A DNA stretch of 64,000 nt from Desulfovibrio sp. Marseille-P6017. GTDB taxonomy: Bacteria > Bacillota_A > Clostridia > Peptostreptococcales > Peptostreptococcaceae. The DNA lies in assembly GCA_900604495.1 (NCBI GenBank), contig UWOR01000001.1, positions 1 through 64,000 on the forward strand, written 5' to 3'. Below, piece by piece: positions 37,617-47,712 of this stretch (within the stretch, counting starts at the first letter, position 1; every line of letters begins with the position of its first letter). Below the pieces are notes generated by a model that was given only the letters and a program-made list of their open reading frames with translations, was not told the origin of the DNA and ran no database searches. The position numbers were made by a program, and so were the translations under genes.

Positions 37617-38669
37617 CTATTCGTTATCTTGAGTATCTTGAGATTCACTTTTTATATCTATTTTCCAGTTAGTAAGCTTAGCAGCTAATCTTGCATTTTG
37701 ACCTTCTTTACCTATTGCAAGTGATAATTGGTAATCAGGAACTACTACTAAAGCAGATTTTTCTTCTTCATTTACATCTACTCTTACAACCTTTGATGGA
37801 CTTAAAGCTGCAGATATAAATTCAGCTGGGTTTTCACTGTAGTTTATTATATCTATCTTTTCACCTATTAACTCATCAACTATATTTTTTACTCTTGAAC
37901 CTTTTGGCCCTACACAAGCTCCAATTGGGTCTATCTTTTCATCTATTGACTTAACCGCCATCTTAGTTCTTGAACCAGCTTCTCTAGATAATGATTTTAT
38001 TTGAACTATTCCTTCAAATATTTCTGGAACTTCAAACTCAAATAATCTCTTAACTAAACCTGGATGACTTCTAGATACTACTATTTGAGGTCCTTTATTA
38101 GTTTTCTTCACCTCTAATATATATACCTTTATTTTTTGTCCTGCTTTGTAAGATTCATGAGGTATTTGTTCTGCTGGCGTCATAACCGCTTCTATTCTAC
38201 CTAAGTTTACATAAACTAAACCTTTGCTTACTCTAGCAACTTCTCCAGTTACTATTTCATTTTCTTTTTCTATAAATTCATTATATACTATATCCCTTTC
38301 AGCTTCTCTTATTCTTTGAACAACTACCTGCTTAGCTGTTTGAGCTGCTATTCTTCCGAAATCTTTAGGAGTAACTTCATTTTCTATTATATCTCCTAAT
38401 TCATAGTTTGGATTTATTTGTCTAGCTTCATCCAATTCTATTTCTAAGAATGTGTCATATAAATCAGATTCATCTACTACAACTCTTTGAGAAAATACTC
38501 TAACATCTCCTTTTTCTCTGTCAAACTCAACTCTTACATTTTGAGCTGAACCAAAATTTTTCTTATACGCTGTTAATAAAGCTTGTTCTATAGTATCTAT
38601 AAGAATATCTTTATCTATACCTCTATCTTTTTCTAATTCATCTAATGCTTCTATAAATTCGTGATTCAT
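37617..38669 (-). CDS. nusA: Transcription elongation/termination factor NusA
   Basis: A 350-residue NusA: N-terminal RNA-polymerase-binding domain (1-130), S1 domain (about 132-200, TGEVARVSKGLVYVNLG), then KH1 and KH2 with IGACVGPKGSRVKNI and LAIGKEGQNARLAAKL. The C-terminal acidic repeats of E. coli are absent, as in other Firmicutes. The ATG after GGGAGGCAAAGTG is chosen over the adjacent GTG. It controls pausing and intrinsic termination. Confidence 0.97.
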   Translation of the reverse strand: MNHEFIEALDELEKDRGIDKDILIDTIEQALLTAYKKNFGSAQNVRVEFDREKGDVRVFSQRVVVDESDLYDTFLEIELDEARQINPNYELGDIIENEVTPKDFGRIAAQTAKQVVVQRIREAERDIVYNEFIEKENEIVTGEVARVSKGLVYVNLGRIEAVMTPAEQIPHESYKAGQKIKVYILEVKKTNKGPQIVVSRSHPGLVKRLFEFEVPEIFEGIVQIKSLSREAGSRTKMAVKSIDEKIDPIGACVGPKGSRVKNIVDELIGEKIDIINYSENPAEFISAALSPSKVVRVDVNEEEKSALVVVPDYQLSLAIGKEGQNARLAAKLTNWKIDIKSESQDTQDNE

Positions 38670-38695
38670 CACTTTGCCTCCCTAATGTAATAACC

Positions 38696-39157
38696 TTAGA
38701 ACTTTATTGCAAGTCTAATAAGTGCAACATCTTTTTTATTAAATTCTACTTCTTCATTATCTATTATAACTTTTATATTTTTATCTTCAGTTAATCCTAT
38801 AAGCTCACCTTCTAATTGTTTAGAACCATTTAGCGGCTTATATAGTTTTATTTCAACATCTCTACCTTGATATCTAACAAAATCTTTGTCTTTTTTAAGT
38901 GGTCTATCAAGTCCTGGAGATGATACTTCTAAATAGTAGTTATCTTTTATAGGATCTTTTACATCTAAGATTCCACTTAGTGCTCTACTAACTACTTCAC
39001 ATTCATTTAAAGATATTCCGCCCTCTTTATCTACATATATTCTTAGATAATATTCTCCAGCTTCTTTTACATATTCTACATCTACAAGTTCAAAGTTATT
39101 AGTGTCAATTATAGGTTGAACTAATTCTTCTATTGTAGCTTCTATGCTTTTTTTCAT
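38696..39157 (-). CDS. rimP: Ribosome maturation factor RimP
   Basis: A 153-residue RimP (DUF150) with LVQPIIDTNNFELVDVEYV, LRIYVDKEGGISLNECE and YYLEVSSPGLDRPLKK, followed by an SH3-like C-terminal domain. It assists 30S assembly. It is first gene of the long operon to ribF, with GGAGG before the ATG, and is separated from polC by a terminator. Confidence 0.95.
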   Translation of the reverse strand: MKKSIEATIEELVQPIIDTNNFELVDVEYVKEAGEYYLRIYVDKEGGISLNECEVVSRALSGILDVKDPIKDNYYLEVSSPGLDRPLKKDKDFVRYQGRDVEIKLYKPLNGSKQLEGELIGLTEDKNIKVIIDNEEVEFNKKDVALIRLAIKF

Positions 39158-39201
39158 ATGATTTCCTCCTATTCAGTTGTAAGTTATAGTATTTAAAACA
39201 A

Positions 39202-39228
39202 AAGAGTGAGCACTACTGTCTCACTCTT
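39202..39228 (-). terminator. Terminator of polC
   Basis: AAGAGTGAG (39202-39210) pairs with CTCACTCTT (39220-39228). On the minus strand a TTTTGTTTT tail follows. Confidence 0.8.
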
Positions 39229-39313
39229 AGTTTTTGCTAAATATACTATTTTATATACTACTATATCATAGAATAGTTTTATTTGCAAATTTTTATTTAG
39301 CATATATAATCTA

Positions 39314-42300
39314 TTAAAATAATGATAATTGATTTTCATCACTCATATTTTCTAATGAACCATGATTTGTAAGAGTTTCTATAACAGTTTTAGATATCTT
39401 AGTTCTTTTTCTTAAATCTTCTTTTGATATAAATTCACCATTTTCTCTTTCCTGTTGTATATGAATTGCTGCATTTTCTCCAACACCTTGTAAAGCTATC
39501 ATTGGTGGTAGTAATAATCCTTTGCCAGGAACTTGGAAGAGTTTAGCATCCGATTTATAAATATCTACTGGAACTATTTTTATACCTCTTGCATACATTT
39601 CATATGCAACTTCTAAAACTATAAGCATGTTTTTTTCCTTTGTTGAAGCATCATTCCCTAATTCTTCAATTTCTTTTATCCTTTCTCTTATAGCATCAAT
39701 TCCCTTTACAATCAAGTCTGCATCAAAGTCTTCTGCTTTCGTAGAAAAATAAGTAGCATAAAATGCTTCTGGATAATGTACCTTACAATACGCAAGCCTA
39801 AAAGACATCATAACGTAAGCTACTGCATGGGCTTTTGGGAACATGTACTTTATTTTTTGACATGATCCTATATACCAATCTGGAACATTATTTGCCTTCA
39901 TTTCTTCAATATGTTCAGGTTTTAGTCCCTTACCTTTTCTTACATTTTCCATTATAGTAAAGGCTGACTTTGGCTTTAACCCTTTAAATATTAAGTAGTT
40001 CATTATATCATCACGAGTTGATATAACTTCGTCTATCCCAACAATTTCATCCCTTACTAAGTCTTGGGCATTATTTAGCCAAACATCCGTACCATGAGAA
40101 AGTCCAGATATACGTACAAGAGCCGCAAATGTTGTTGGCTTTGTGTCAAGAAGCATCTGTCTAACAAATTTTGTACCAAACTCAGGTATTGCAAGTGATC
40201 CAATTGGACAGTTTATTTCCTCAGGAGTTACTCCTAATGCTTTTGTTGATGTAAATAAAGACATTGTCTCTGGATCATCTAGAGGAATTTCTGTTGCAAC
40301 TATTCCAGTTAAGTCTTCTAACATTCTTATCATTGTTGGAGCATCGTGTCCAAGTATATCAAGTTTCAATATTCTACCACTTATAGAGTGATAATCGAAA
40401 TGGGTTGTTATAACTCCACAACTTGTATCATTTGCAGGATATTGTATAGGAGTAAAATCATACACATCCTTGTAGTGAGGTATAACCATAACACCACCTG
40501 GATGCTGTCCTGATGTTCTTTTAACCCCAGTACATCCATTTGCAAGTCTTAATGCTTCTGCTGTTGGAACATTTATATTATTTTCTTCAATATATTTCCT
40601 TGCATAACCAAAAGCAGTTTTTTCAGCAACCGTACCTATAGTTCCTGCTCTATAAACATATCCCTCACCAAATAACTCTTCTGTATATTTGTGTATTACT
40701 GGTTGGTAATCACCTGAGAAGTTAAGGTCTATATCAGGTTCTTTATCTCCTTCAAATCCAAGGAAAACTTCAAAAGGTATATCGTGACCATCCTTTCTAA
40801 GTGGTTTACCACATCTTGGACAATCTTTATCTGGTAAGTCTACTCCAGAACCATATTCACCTATTTCAAAAAAGTAAGAGTATTTGCATTCTGGGTCATC
40901 GCAAATATAATGAGCTGGTAAAGGATTAACCTCTGTTATATCACTCATTGTCGCTGCAAAAGATGATCCAACTGACCCTCTTGATCCAACCAGGTATCCA
41001 TCGCTAAGAGATTTTGTAACTAGCTTTTGAGCTATAATATACATAACTGCATATCCATTGCTTATTATAGAATTTAGCTCTCTATCTAGTCTATTTATAA
41101 CGACTTCAGGTATTGGCTTTCCATAAATTCTTTCAGCCTTTTCATAGCACATCTCTCTTAATTCTGTATCTGAACCTTCTATTACTGGAGGATAAGTATC
41201 ATCTGGTATTGGTTTTATACTTTCTACCATATCTGCTATTTTATTTGTATTCTCAACAACCACTTCATAAGCTAATTCTTCTCCTAAATAGCTAAATTCT
41301 TCTAACATCTCATCCGTAGTTCTAAAATGTAAATAAGTTTCTTCATCATCAAGTTTAAATCCTTGAGAATACTTTAAAACTCTTCTAAGTATGGCCTCAT
41401 GCTTATCCAAGAAGTGGACATCTCCAGTTGCTACAGGAATTTTACCAAATTTTTTAGAAACTTCAACTAATCTCCTATTTATATCTCTAAGTTCCTCTTT
41501 ATCATTAACTTCCCCTTTATCAATCATAAACTTATTATTATCTATAGGCATTATTTCTATATAATCATACATATCTATAATTTTTTCTAATTCTTCATCA
41601 GATATATTCTTCTTAACTGCTTGATAAATAACACCTGCTTCACATGCAGAACCTACTATTATACCTTCTCTATGCTCATTTAAAACACTTCTAAGTATTC
41701 TAGGTGCTCTGTAGAAATGATTTACGTGAGCATCTGAAACGATTTTATACAAGTTTTTAAGCCCAGTATAATTTTGAGCAATTAATGTTATATGATTTGT
41801 AGTTAATTTTGTATAATCTATTTTTCCTAATACACTATTTACATCTTTTAAAGTTTTTGCTCCCTTTTTCTCAAGCATTTCTAAAAACTTTAAAAATATA
41901 TGAGCAGTAGCTTCCGCATCGTCTACAGCTCTATGATGATTAAGTAATGGTATTCCAAGTTCTTTAGCTATTATATTTAGTCTAAATCTTTTTAAATGTG
42001 GTAATAAAATTCTTGAAAGCATCAAAGTATCTATACTTTTACTATTATATTCTACTCCTTGCTCTCTACACTTTTGTGATATAAAGCCAGTATCAAACTC
42101 CGCATTATGAGCTACAAGTACACTATCACCTATAAACTCCATAAATTTAGGTAGTATTTCTTCTATAGTAGGCTTATCTCTAACTAAGTCATTAGTTATA
42201 CCTGTTAACTCTTGTATTTTATAAGATATATCTTTTTGTGGATTTATAAGTTCACTAAATCTATCTACCACTTTGAAATTTTCTATCTTAACTGCACCGA

Positions 42301-43609
42301 TTTCAGTTATTTTATCATTAACATTAGAAAACCCCGTAGTTTCTATATCAAATACTACAAAACTTTGAGATAGTGGCTTTTCATTAGGTTCTTCTATTAT
42401 TAGTGCGTCATCTTCTACTAGATATCCTTCTACACCATACAGAACCTTTATTCCGTTAGACTTAGCAGCACTCATAGCATCTGGAAATGCTTGAACTATA
42501 CCATGATCTGTTATAGCTATAGCTTTATGCCCCCACTTTGCTGCTCTTTCTACTAATTTTTTAACATTACAAACAGCATCCATAGAAGACATCTGAGTAT
42601 GAGCATGTAGTTCTACTCTTTTATTTTCACTTAAATCTTGTCTTTCCTCTTTTACTTCTTTTCTTATACCACTTATTGTCATACTTATTTCTCTTTGGTA
42701 AGTATCATAAATTATATCCCCTTTAATTTTTAAGTATGATCCTTTTTTTATTTGGTTAAGTACATTATCTTTATTTATGTCATTTAGGAAAAGCTTACAA
42801 CTTATAGAACTTGTATAGTCTGTTACTGCTAATATTAATAATATTTTACCATTTCTAAGTTCTTTTGTTTCTATATCAAAAACTTCACCTACGATACCTG
42901 TTGTACCTGAATTTACATTTAATTTAGAAATATTCTCAACTATTACATTCACATTTTCACCGTAAATTAAATGCTCATCAACCTCAGGTTTTATAACATA
43001 CTCCTCTTCCTCTACTTCTATCTCTTCTTTTCTATTAAAATCTAAACTTCTTATTTTCTCTTCAATCTCTCTATCTGTTCTCTCTATTATTTTTTGTACA
43101 CTAACACGTTCGTCTATAGCTCTTTCTAAAACTATGTTTAAATGAATTCCTAATTCTTCACTTAACACTGTGTTTAGTACATGAATTATATTTTTTCTCA
43201 TTAATTTTTCATAAAATAAATCTTTAGGTAGTTTTATTTTTAATACATCATCTAAGCACATATATTCTACTTTCTTATACCATCCCTCTATAGCTGGACA
43301 AAGGCTTTTCAATATGAATAATATGTTATTCCAGTATCTTTTTATAATATCCTTATTACTTTTTCTATCTAAACCAGTGTATCTAATTTTTATTCTTATA
43401 TCTTTAAAATAATCTAAGCTATCTTTTAATTCTTCTCTAAACTTATCTATTAATTCATAAGATACTATGTCTTTTGATGTTAAGTAAAAATACACTATTT
43501 TATCTTCTTTAAAATAAACAACTTTTTGTATATAAACATCTTTCATTTGTTTTGCCAAAATCGTGTTATTAATTTCTAATTTCTCTAAATAATCTTTTAC
43601 TAAGTCCAT
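39314..43609 (-). CDS. polC: DNA polymerase III alpha subunit, PolC type
   Basis: A 1431-residue Gram-positive replicative polymerase. Order: N-terminal domains, OB fold (about 220-310), PHP domain beginning HAHTQMSSMDAV (about 334), inserted DEDD proofreading exonuclease starting VFDIETTGFS (about 419), and then the C-family polymerase core. A four-cysteine zinc finger (CDDPECKYSYF ... CPRCGKPL) precedes the catalytic PDIDLNFSGDYQ. GGAGAGAG precedes the ATG and an extended -10 (TGATATAAT) lies upstream. It is the main chromosomal replicase. Confidence 0.98.
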   Translation of the reverse strand: MDLVKDYLEKLEINNTILAKQMKDVYIQKVVYFKEDKIVYFYLTSKDIVSYELIDKFREELKDSLDYFKDIRIKIRYTGLDRKSNKDIIKRYWNNILFILKSLCPAIEGWYKKVEYMCLDDVLKIKLPKDLFYEKLMRKNIIHVLNTVLSEELGIHLNIVLERAIDERVSVQKIIERTDREIEEKIRSLDFNRKEEIEVEEEEYVIKPEVDEHLIYGENVNVIVENISKLNVNSGTTGIVGEVFDIETKELRNGKILLILAVTDYTSSISCKLFLNDINKDNVLNQIKKGSYLKIKGDIIYDTYQREISMTISGIRKEVKEERQDLSENKRVELHAHTQMSSMDAVCNVKKLVERAAKWGHKAIAITDHGIVQAFPDAMSAAKSNGIKVLYGVEGYLVEDDALIIEEPNEKPLSQSFVVFDIETTGFSNVNDKITEIGAVKIENFKVVDRFSELINPQKDISYKIQELTGITNDLVRDKPTIEEILPKFMEFIGDSVLVAHNAEFDTGFISQKCREQGVEYNSKSIDTLMLSRILLPHLKRFRLNIIAKELGIPLLNHHRAVDDAEATAHIFLKFLEMLEKKGAKTLKDVNSVLGKIDYTKLTTNHITLIAQNYTGLKNLYKIVSDAHVNHFYRAPRILRSVLNEHREGIIVGSACEAGVIYQAVKKNISDEELEKIIDMYDYIEIMPIDNNKFMIDKGEVNDKEELRDINRRLVEVSKKFGKIPVATGDVHFLDKHEAILRRVLKYSQGFKLDDEETYLHFRTTDEMLEEFSYLGEELAYEVVVENTNKIADMVESIKPIPDDTYPPVIEGSDTELREMCYEKAERIYGKPIPEVVINRLDRELNSIISNGYAVMYIIAQKLVTKSLSDGYLVGSRGSVGSSFAATMSDITEVNPLPAHYICDDPECKYSYFFEIGEYGSGVDLPDKDCPRCGKPLRKDGHDIPFEVFLGFEGDKEPDIDLNFSGDYQPVIHKYTEELFGEGYVYRAGTIGTVAEKTAFGYARKYIEENNINVPTAEALRLANGCTGVKRTSGQHPGGVMVIPHYKDVYDFTPIQYPANDTSCGVITTHFDYHSISGRILKLDILGHDAPTMIRMLEDLTGIVATEIPLDDPETMSLFTSTKALGVTPEEINCPIGSLAIPEFGTKFVRQMLLDTKPTTFAALVRISGLSHGTDVWLNNAQDLVRDEIVGIDEVISTRDDIMNYLIFKGLKPKSAFTIMENVRKGKGLKPEHIEEMKANNVPDWYIGSCQKIKYMFPKAHAVAYVMMSFRLAYCKVHYPEAFYATYFSTKAEDFDADLIVKGIDAIRERIKEIEELGNDASTKEKNMLIVLEVAYEMYARGIKIVPVDIYKSDAKLFQVPGKGLLLPPMIALQGVGENAAIHIQQERENGEFISKEDLRKRTKISKTVIETLTNHGSLENMSDENQLSLF

Positions 43610-43633
43610 AGCTCTCTCCTTTCTTGAATTAAT

Positions 43634-43642
43634 ATTATATCA
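43634..43642 (-). promoter_or_regulatory. Extended -10 element of polC
   Basis: TGATATAAT on the minus strand (TATAAT at 43634-43639 with TG one base upstream), about 25 bases before the polC start codon. The matching -35 (TTAATA) is weak, as is common for extended -10 promoters. Confidence 0.45.
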
Positions 43643-43831
43643 TAGGTAAAGTAATATATTAAATATAGTTAAATATCTATTTTCTAATCATACCCTTTAT
43701 GCTTAAAATTACACATTTAGAACAATTTAAATTTTTAATATTAAAAGTAATTTGGATTAGCTACAAATATATATTTTTTAATATTATGTATTAGAGAGTA
43801 AAATAGACTTTTATATTAAGGCGGTGTTTAA

Positions 43832-44506
43832 ATGAATGCTTCGGATATTCTTGATTTCAGAAAAATTATACTCTGCTATTCAGAACTAGGCGAAAAAAAG
43901 TTATTTAAAAAAACTATAAAGCAACTTAATATAAATAAAAAAGTTCATCTTTACTATTCACGATCTGGAAACATACCTATATGTGCTTTGCCTAAACTTA
44001 GACTTGTATTAGCATCTAGACAAGGATTCTTATCTTTTTGTTTTAACTTTTTTTCATTTATAAAATCTTCAAACAATAAAAATATAGCAATTACACCATT
44101 TAATATAAGCATAATTGCTAAGTGTATAATTTCACATGAAGTCGGTCATATACTAGATCCTGATATATCTCTTGCCAAATCTGAATATGCTGATATATTA
44201 TCTAATATAGTTGATAAATTAATTGAGTATGATATAGATATTACGGATGCAGATTTCTATAAAGATAATTTACCATCAGATTTAGAAATGTATGTTATTG
44301 ATTTAAAAAAGAACCTAATAAATAGAGAGTCTAGAGCTTGGGATATAGGAAAAACTATTATTGAATTTAATAGCCCAAAAGAAGAAGTTATTTTTAATAA
44401 TATAAGAGAATATGCTTTAGCTACTTATAATTATGGAAATTTAAAAAATATCGTTAAAGAGCATAATATAGACGTTTTCTTCAAATATAGAAGATATTTT
44501 GCATAA
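43832..44506 (+). CDS. Putative zinc metallopeptidase (HEVGH motif)
   Basis: A 224-residue protein with an HExxH zinc motif in IISHEVGHILDPD (about 109-121) and a likely third ligand in NRESRAWDIG about 55 residues later, the arrangement of ImmA/IrrE-like gluzincins. Hydrophobic stretches near residues 67-77 and 92-110 may only be the core. It has no helix-turn-helix partner gene and no signal peptide. A GGCGGTG ribosome site precedes the ATG. It is not close to any family I can name. It is a single-gene unit divergent from polC. Confidence 0.65.
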   Translation: MNASDILDFRKIILCYSELGEKKLFKKTIKQLNINKKVHLYYSRSGNIPICALPKLRLVLASRQGFLSFCFNFFSFIKSSNNKNIAITPFNISIIAKCIISHEVGHILDPDISLAKSEYADILSNIVDKLIEYDIDITDADFYKDNLPSDLEMYVIDLKKNLINRESRAWDIGKTIIEFNSPKEEVIFNNIREYALATYNYGNLKNIVKEHNIDVFFKYRRYFA

Positions 44507-44510
44507 TATT

Positions 44511-44542
44511 AAAGGAGTATCTTACTAAGAAGATACCCCTTT
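44511..44542. terminator. Terminator between convergent genes
   Basis: AAAGGAGTATCTT (44511-44523) pairs with AAGATACCCCTTT (44530-44542) with one mismatch. Short T-rich tails follow on both strands. Confidence 0.6.
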
Positions 44543-44547
44543 ACCTT

Positions 44548-46935
44548 TTATTTATATAATAAATTTTCGTATAATAGCTTACTTTGGTCATCATAATAAC
44601 CAATTAATTTATTCATAATTCCTGCAATTCCATTACACCAATTTATATCTGTTGCATATTGATGTGTTCCATTATTCCATTTCATTTTATATACAGTATT
44701 TTGATTATATGCAGACCTATGTATGTAATTAGCAGCAACCCATTTAGCCGAACCATCTATTGTAGCATCTACAGTTGTCCATCCGTTTAAATAAGCAGTT
44801 TCTGCTCCTGATAAGTTTGCACTTCCATCAAATGCACCTATTCCGAAGAAATTATATACTGTAACTGGAGAGCTCAACGGTTGACCTTTATAAGAAGTTA
44901 ATATTTGACCTTTTGCCAGTGTAGATTTTCCATAGTTAGTTTCCCACATTGAGTGAGCAACAAAATACATTACATCTATATTATACTTTTTAGCTGCATC
45001 TATAAACTGTTGTCCTTTATTATAAAAAACATTAGTTGATGATACATTACTATTTAAAAATTGATTTAATTCACTAGCTGTAATACCTTCTGTATATCTA
45101 TCAATTCTTAAAAATTGTAACTTACCATAAGAACTTGATGATAGTATTTTACTAGGATTTAATTTTTCTTCTATTTGACTTCTTGTTGCTTTAGTACCAT
45201 TTGGAGCTTTATTATATCCTGAATTAGCAACTTCTACTTGTTTTGCTAAGTGCTGCTCAAATGTATAATTTAATTGTAAATTAGTAAATGTTCCTACTCC
45301 TGATATAATTCCATTTGAACTTGAAGAACTATCTGATGAATCATTACTTGCATCACTTAAGTACATACTTGATACGTATGCTTCTTTTCCATTATAAGTT
45401 ATTTTTGACCATCCATTACTGTCTGATATTACTTCTACCTTACTTCCTTTTGATAATGTTCCTAGCTTTGAATATGAAGTTGATGGTCCACTTCTTACAT
45501 TTAGTGAATCTGTATTTACTATTTTTACTCCTACTGATGTATTTGTATCATTTCCTGTATTGTTATCATTTGATGTATTATCACTTAAGTAAGTACTTGA
45601 TACATACGCTTCTTTTCCATTATATACGATCTTTGACCATCCATTACTTTCTGATATTACTTCTACCTTACTTCCTTTTGATAATGTTCCTAGCTTTGAA
45701 TATGAAGTTGATGGTCCACTTCTTACATTTAGTGAATCTGTATTTACTATTTTTATTTCTACTGATGTATTCGTATCATTTCCTGTATTGTTATCATTTG
45801 ATGTATTATCACTTAAGTAAGTACTTGATACATACGCTTCTTTTCCATTATATACGATCTTTGACCATCCATTACTTTCTGATATTACTTCTACCTTACT
45901 TCCTTTTGATAATGTTCCTAGCTTTGAATATGAAGTTGATGGTCCACTTCTTACATTTAGTGAATCTGTATTTACTATTTTTATTTCTACTGATGTATTC
46001 GTATCATTTCCTGTATTGTTATCATTTGATGTATTATCACTTAAGTAAGTACTTGATACATACGCTTCTTTTCCATTATATACGATCTTTGACCATCCAT
46101 TACTTTCTGATATTACTTCTACCTTACTTCCCTTTGATAGTGTTCCTAACTTTGAATATGAAGTTGATGGTCCACTTCTTACATTTAATGAATCTGTATT
46201 TACTATTTTTGTTGTAATTATTTCATTATCTGTATTTCCTGAATTATAAGACTCCTCATCTAAATATCTGCTAGATACATAGCATTCTTTTCCATTATAT
46301 ACGATCTTTGACCATCCATTACTCTCTGATATTACCTCTACTTTTGTACCTTTATTAATTTTTCCAACAATTGAATATGAAGTTGATGGTCCACTTCTTA
46401 CATTTAATGAATCTGTATTTACTGTTTTAGTAGTAGTATTAGTATATGATGGTTCTATATCACTTAAATAAGTGCTATATACATATCCTATTCTTCCATC
46501 ATATTTTATTTTGCTCCATCCATTACTCTCTGATATTACTTCTACCTTTGTACCTTTATTAATCTTGGTAATTGATCTGTAACTTGTTGATGGTCCACTT
46601 CTCATATTCAATCCGTTGGTATTAACTTCTTTTTGAATAGTAGAAGATCTAGATGTACTTTCCTCATATATTCCTTCTGATAGGCTTATATATGACGATG
46701 AAACCCATCCTTCTTTACCTTCATCATTTTGGATTTTATGCCATCCATTACATGTTTCAATAATAGTTACTTTATCACCTTTCTTTACTGTAAATAAAAC
46801 TTCATCGTTAGATCCTTGTCCACTTCTAACATTTAAAGTCTCTGCTGTAACAATTCCTACTAACTCTGCTTCATTTGCATGAGAAACAGAAAATGGTACC
46901 ATCGCTAAAGTTGCTAAAGCAATTCTTTTTCTCAA
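44548..46935 (-). CDS. Secreted SH3-repeat N-acetylglucosaminidase (cell-wall hydrolase)
   Basis: A 795-residue exported autolysin. Signal peptide MRKRIALATLAMVPFSVSHA, then seven bacterial SH3 domains (about 25-545), each with LN(V/M)RSGPSTSY and NGWSKI(x)YNGK motifs, then a Ser/Asn linker and a C-terminal glucosaminidase domain (about 575-795) with catalytic glutamate in HSMWETNYGKS. It should cleave the glycan chain of peptidoglycan, the SH3 modules anchoring it to the wall. Modules 4-7 are near identical at DNA level (228-bp period). The start is TTG after AGGGAG. Confidence 0.92.
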   Translation of the reverse strand: MRKRIALATLAMVPFSVSHANEAELVGIVTAETLNVRSGQGSNDEVLFTVKKGDKVTIIETCNGWHKIQNDEGKEGWVSSSYISLSEGIYEESTSRSSTIQKEVNTNGLNMRSGPSTSYRSITKINKGTKVEVISESNGWSKIKYDGRIGYVYSTYLSDIEPSYTNTTTKTVNTDSLNVRSGPSTSYSIVGKINKGTKVEVISESNGWSKIVYNGKECYVSSRYLDEESYNSGNTDNEIITTKIVNTDSLNVRSGPSTSYSKLGTLSKGSKVEVISESNGWSKIVYNGKEAYVSSTYLSDNTSNDNNTGNDTNTSVEIKIVNTDSLNVRSGPSTSYSKLGTLSKGSKVEVISESNGWSKIVYNGKEAYVSSTYLSDNTSNDNNTGNDTNTSVEIKIVNTDSLNVRSGPSTSYSKLGTLSKGSKVEVISESNGWSKIVYNGKEAYVSSTYLSDNTSNDNNTGNDTNTSVGVKIVNTDSLNVRSGPSTSYSKLGTLSKGSKVEVISDSNGWSKITYNGKEAYVSSMYLSDASNDSSDSSSSSNGIISGVGTFTNLQLNYTFEQHLAKQVEVANSGYNKAPNGTKATRSQIEEKLNPSKILSSSSYGKLQFLRIDRYTEGITASELNQFLNSNVSSTNVFYNKGQQFIDAAKKYNIDVMYFVAHSMWETNYGKSTLAKGQILTSYKGQPLSSPVTVYNFFGIGAFDGSANLSGAETAYLNGWTTVDATIDGSAKWVAANYIHRSAYNQNTVYKMKWNNGTHQYATDINWCNGIAGIMNKLIGYYDDQSKLLYENLLYK
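45358..46212 (-). repeat. 228-bp tandem repeats encoding SH3 modules
   Basis: The same landmark (CTTCTTACAT on the + strand) occurs at 45491, 45719, 45947 and 46175, an exact 228-bp period equal to 76 codons. Copies encoding modules 4-6 are almost base-identical; the last is slightly diverged. Such repeats change copy number by recombination. Confidence 0.92.
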
Positions 46936-47032
46936 ACCTGCTCCCTCTTTTCTAAGATATATTACTCTAAAGTTTAATTATATTTACTATTATAGTATAA
47001 TTATACATTTTGGTAAATGATGACAAATTATT

Positions 47033-47479
47033 CTATTTAAAATATTTTTCATTTAATTTTTCAGCACATGTTATACTATAAGGAACTTTTTCAAATCCTG
47101 TTTCAGATTTAAATATACTTATTATATTTTTTCCATGAGATAAGTAATTTTCATGATTCGGATAAATTATTGGATATTCTAAGTATGATATAAAATAATC
47201 TAAATCTTTACCTGTACATCTTTTCCAATACCCTTCCCACTTCGTATTAGTTACGTATTCATAAGGATTCAATATCTTACCATTTTGTATAAAGTATTTA
47301 ATAGGGTCTGGTAATTCATCGGCATTATCTTTAAATTCTATATCTAGTTTACAAAATTCTATTACGTAAGGAGTTAGTATATCACTTATTTCCATCATTT
47401 TTACTTTTAAATAATCTAATTTATCTGGTAGTTCACCTGATACTCTTTTTTTATATTCCCTTGCGTATATCTCAAACAT
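47033..47479 (-). CDS. Hypothetical protein
   Basis: About 148 residues, starting MFEIYAREYKKRV, charged and tyrosine-rich with a CTGKDLDYFISYLEYP segment and a C-terminal CAEKLNEKYFK. No signal peptide, membrane helix or known motif is seen. The start was placed at the ATG 7 bases after AAGGTGA; in-frame ATGs 27 and 39 bases upstream have poorer spacing. It lies between the autolysin and the divergent sirtuin gene. I do not recognise it. Confidence 0.6.
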   Translation of the reverse strand: MFEIYAREYKKRVSGELPDKLDYLKVKMMEISDILTPYVIEFCKLDIEFKDNADELPDPIKYFIQNGKILNPYEYVTNTKWEGYWKRCTGKDLDYFISYLEYPIIYPNHENYLSHGKNIISIFKSETGFEKVPYSITCAEKLNEKYFK

Positions 47480-47712
47480 ACGATAATCACCTTCTCTAAT
47501 ATTCATAAATAACCACATCCTCTAAAATAACTTTCTTATTCTATATTTACCTTTTCAACATCATTTACCTTTTTTTATTAAAAAATTATAATATTTAATT
47601 ACATTTATCTACTTTTTAAAATATTCTTTTAGTATAATTATTTTATGAAAGCATAAAATCAAAATATAACTAAATCATACTAATAAATTTAATTTAATAT
47701 GGAGATGTTTAT

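Noticed and set aside
45315..46217. 300-codon + strand open frame opposite the SH3 repeats
   Set aside because: It is a shadow of the repeated autolysin coding sequence: leucine-rich composition, no ribosome site, and periodic only because the opposite strand is.
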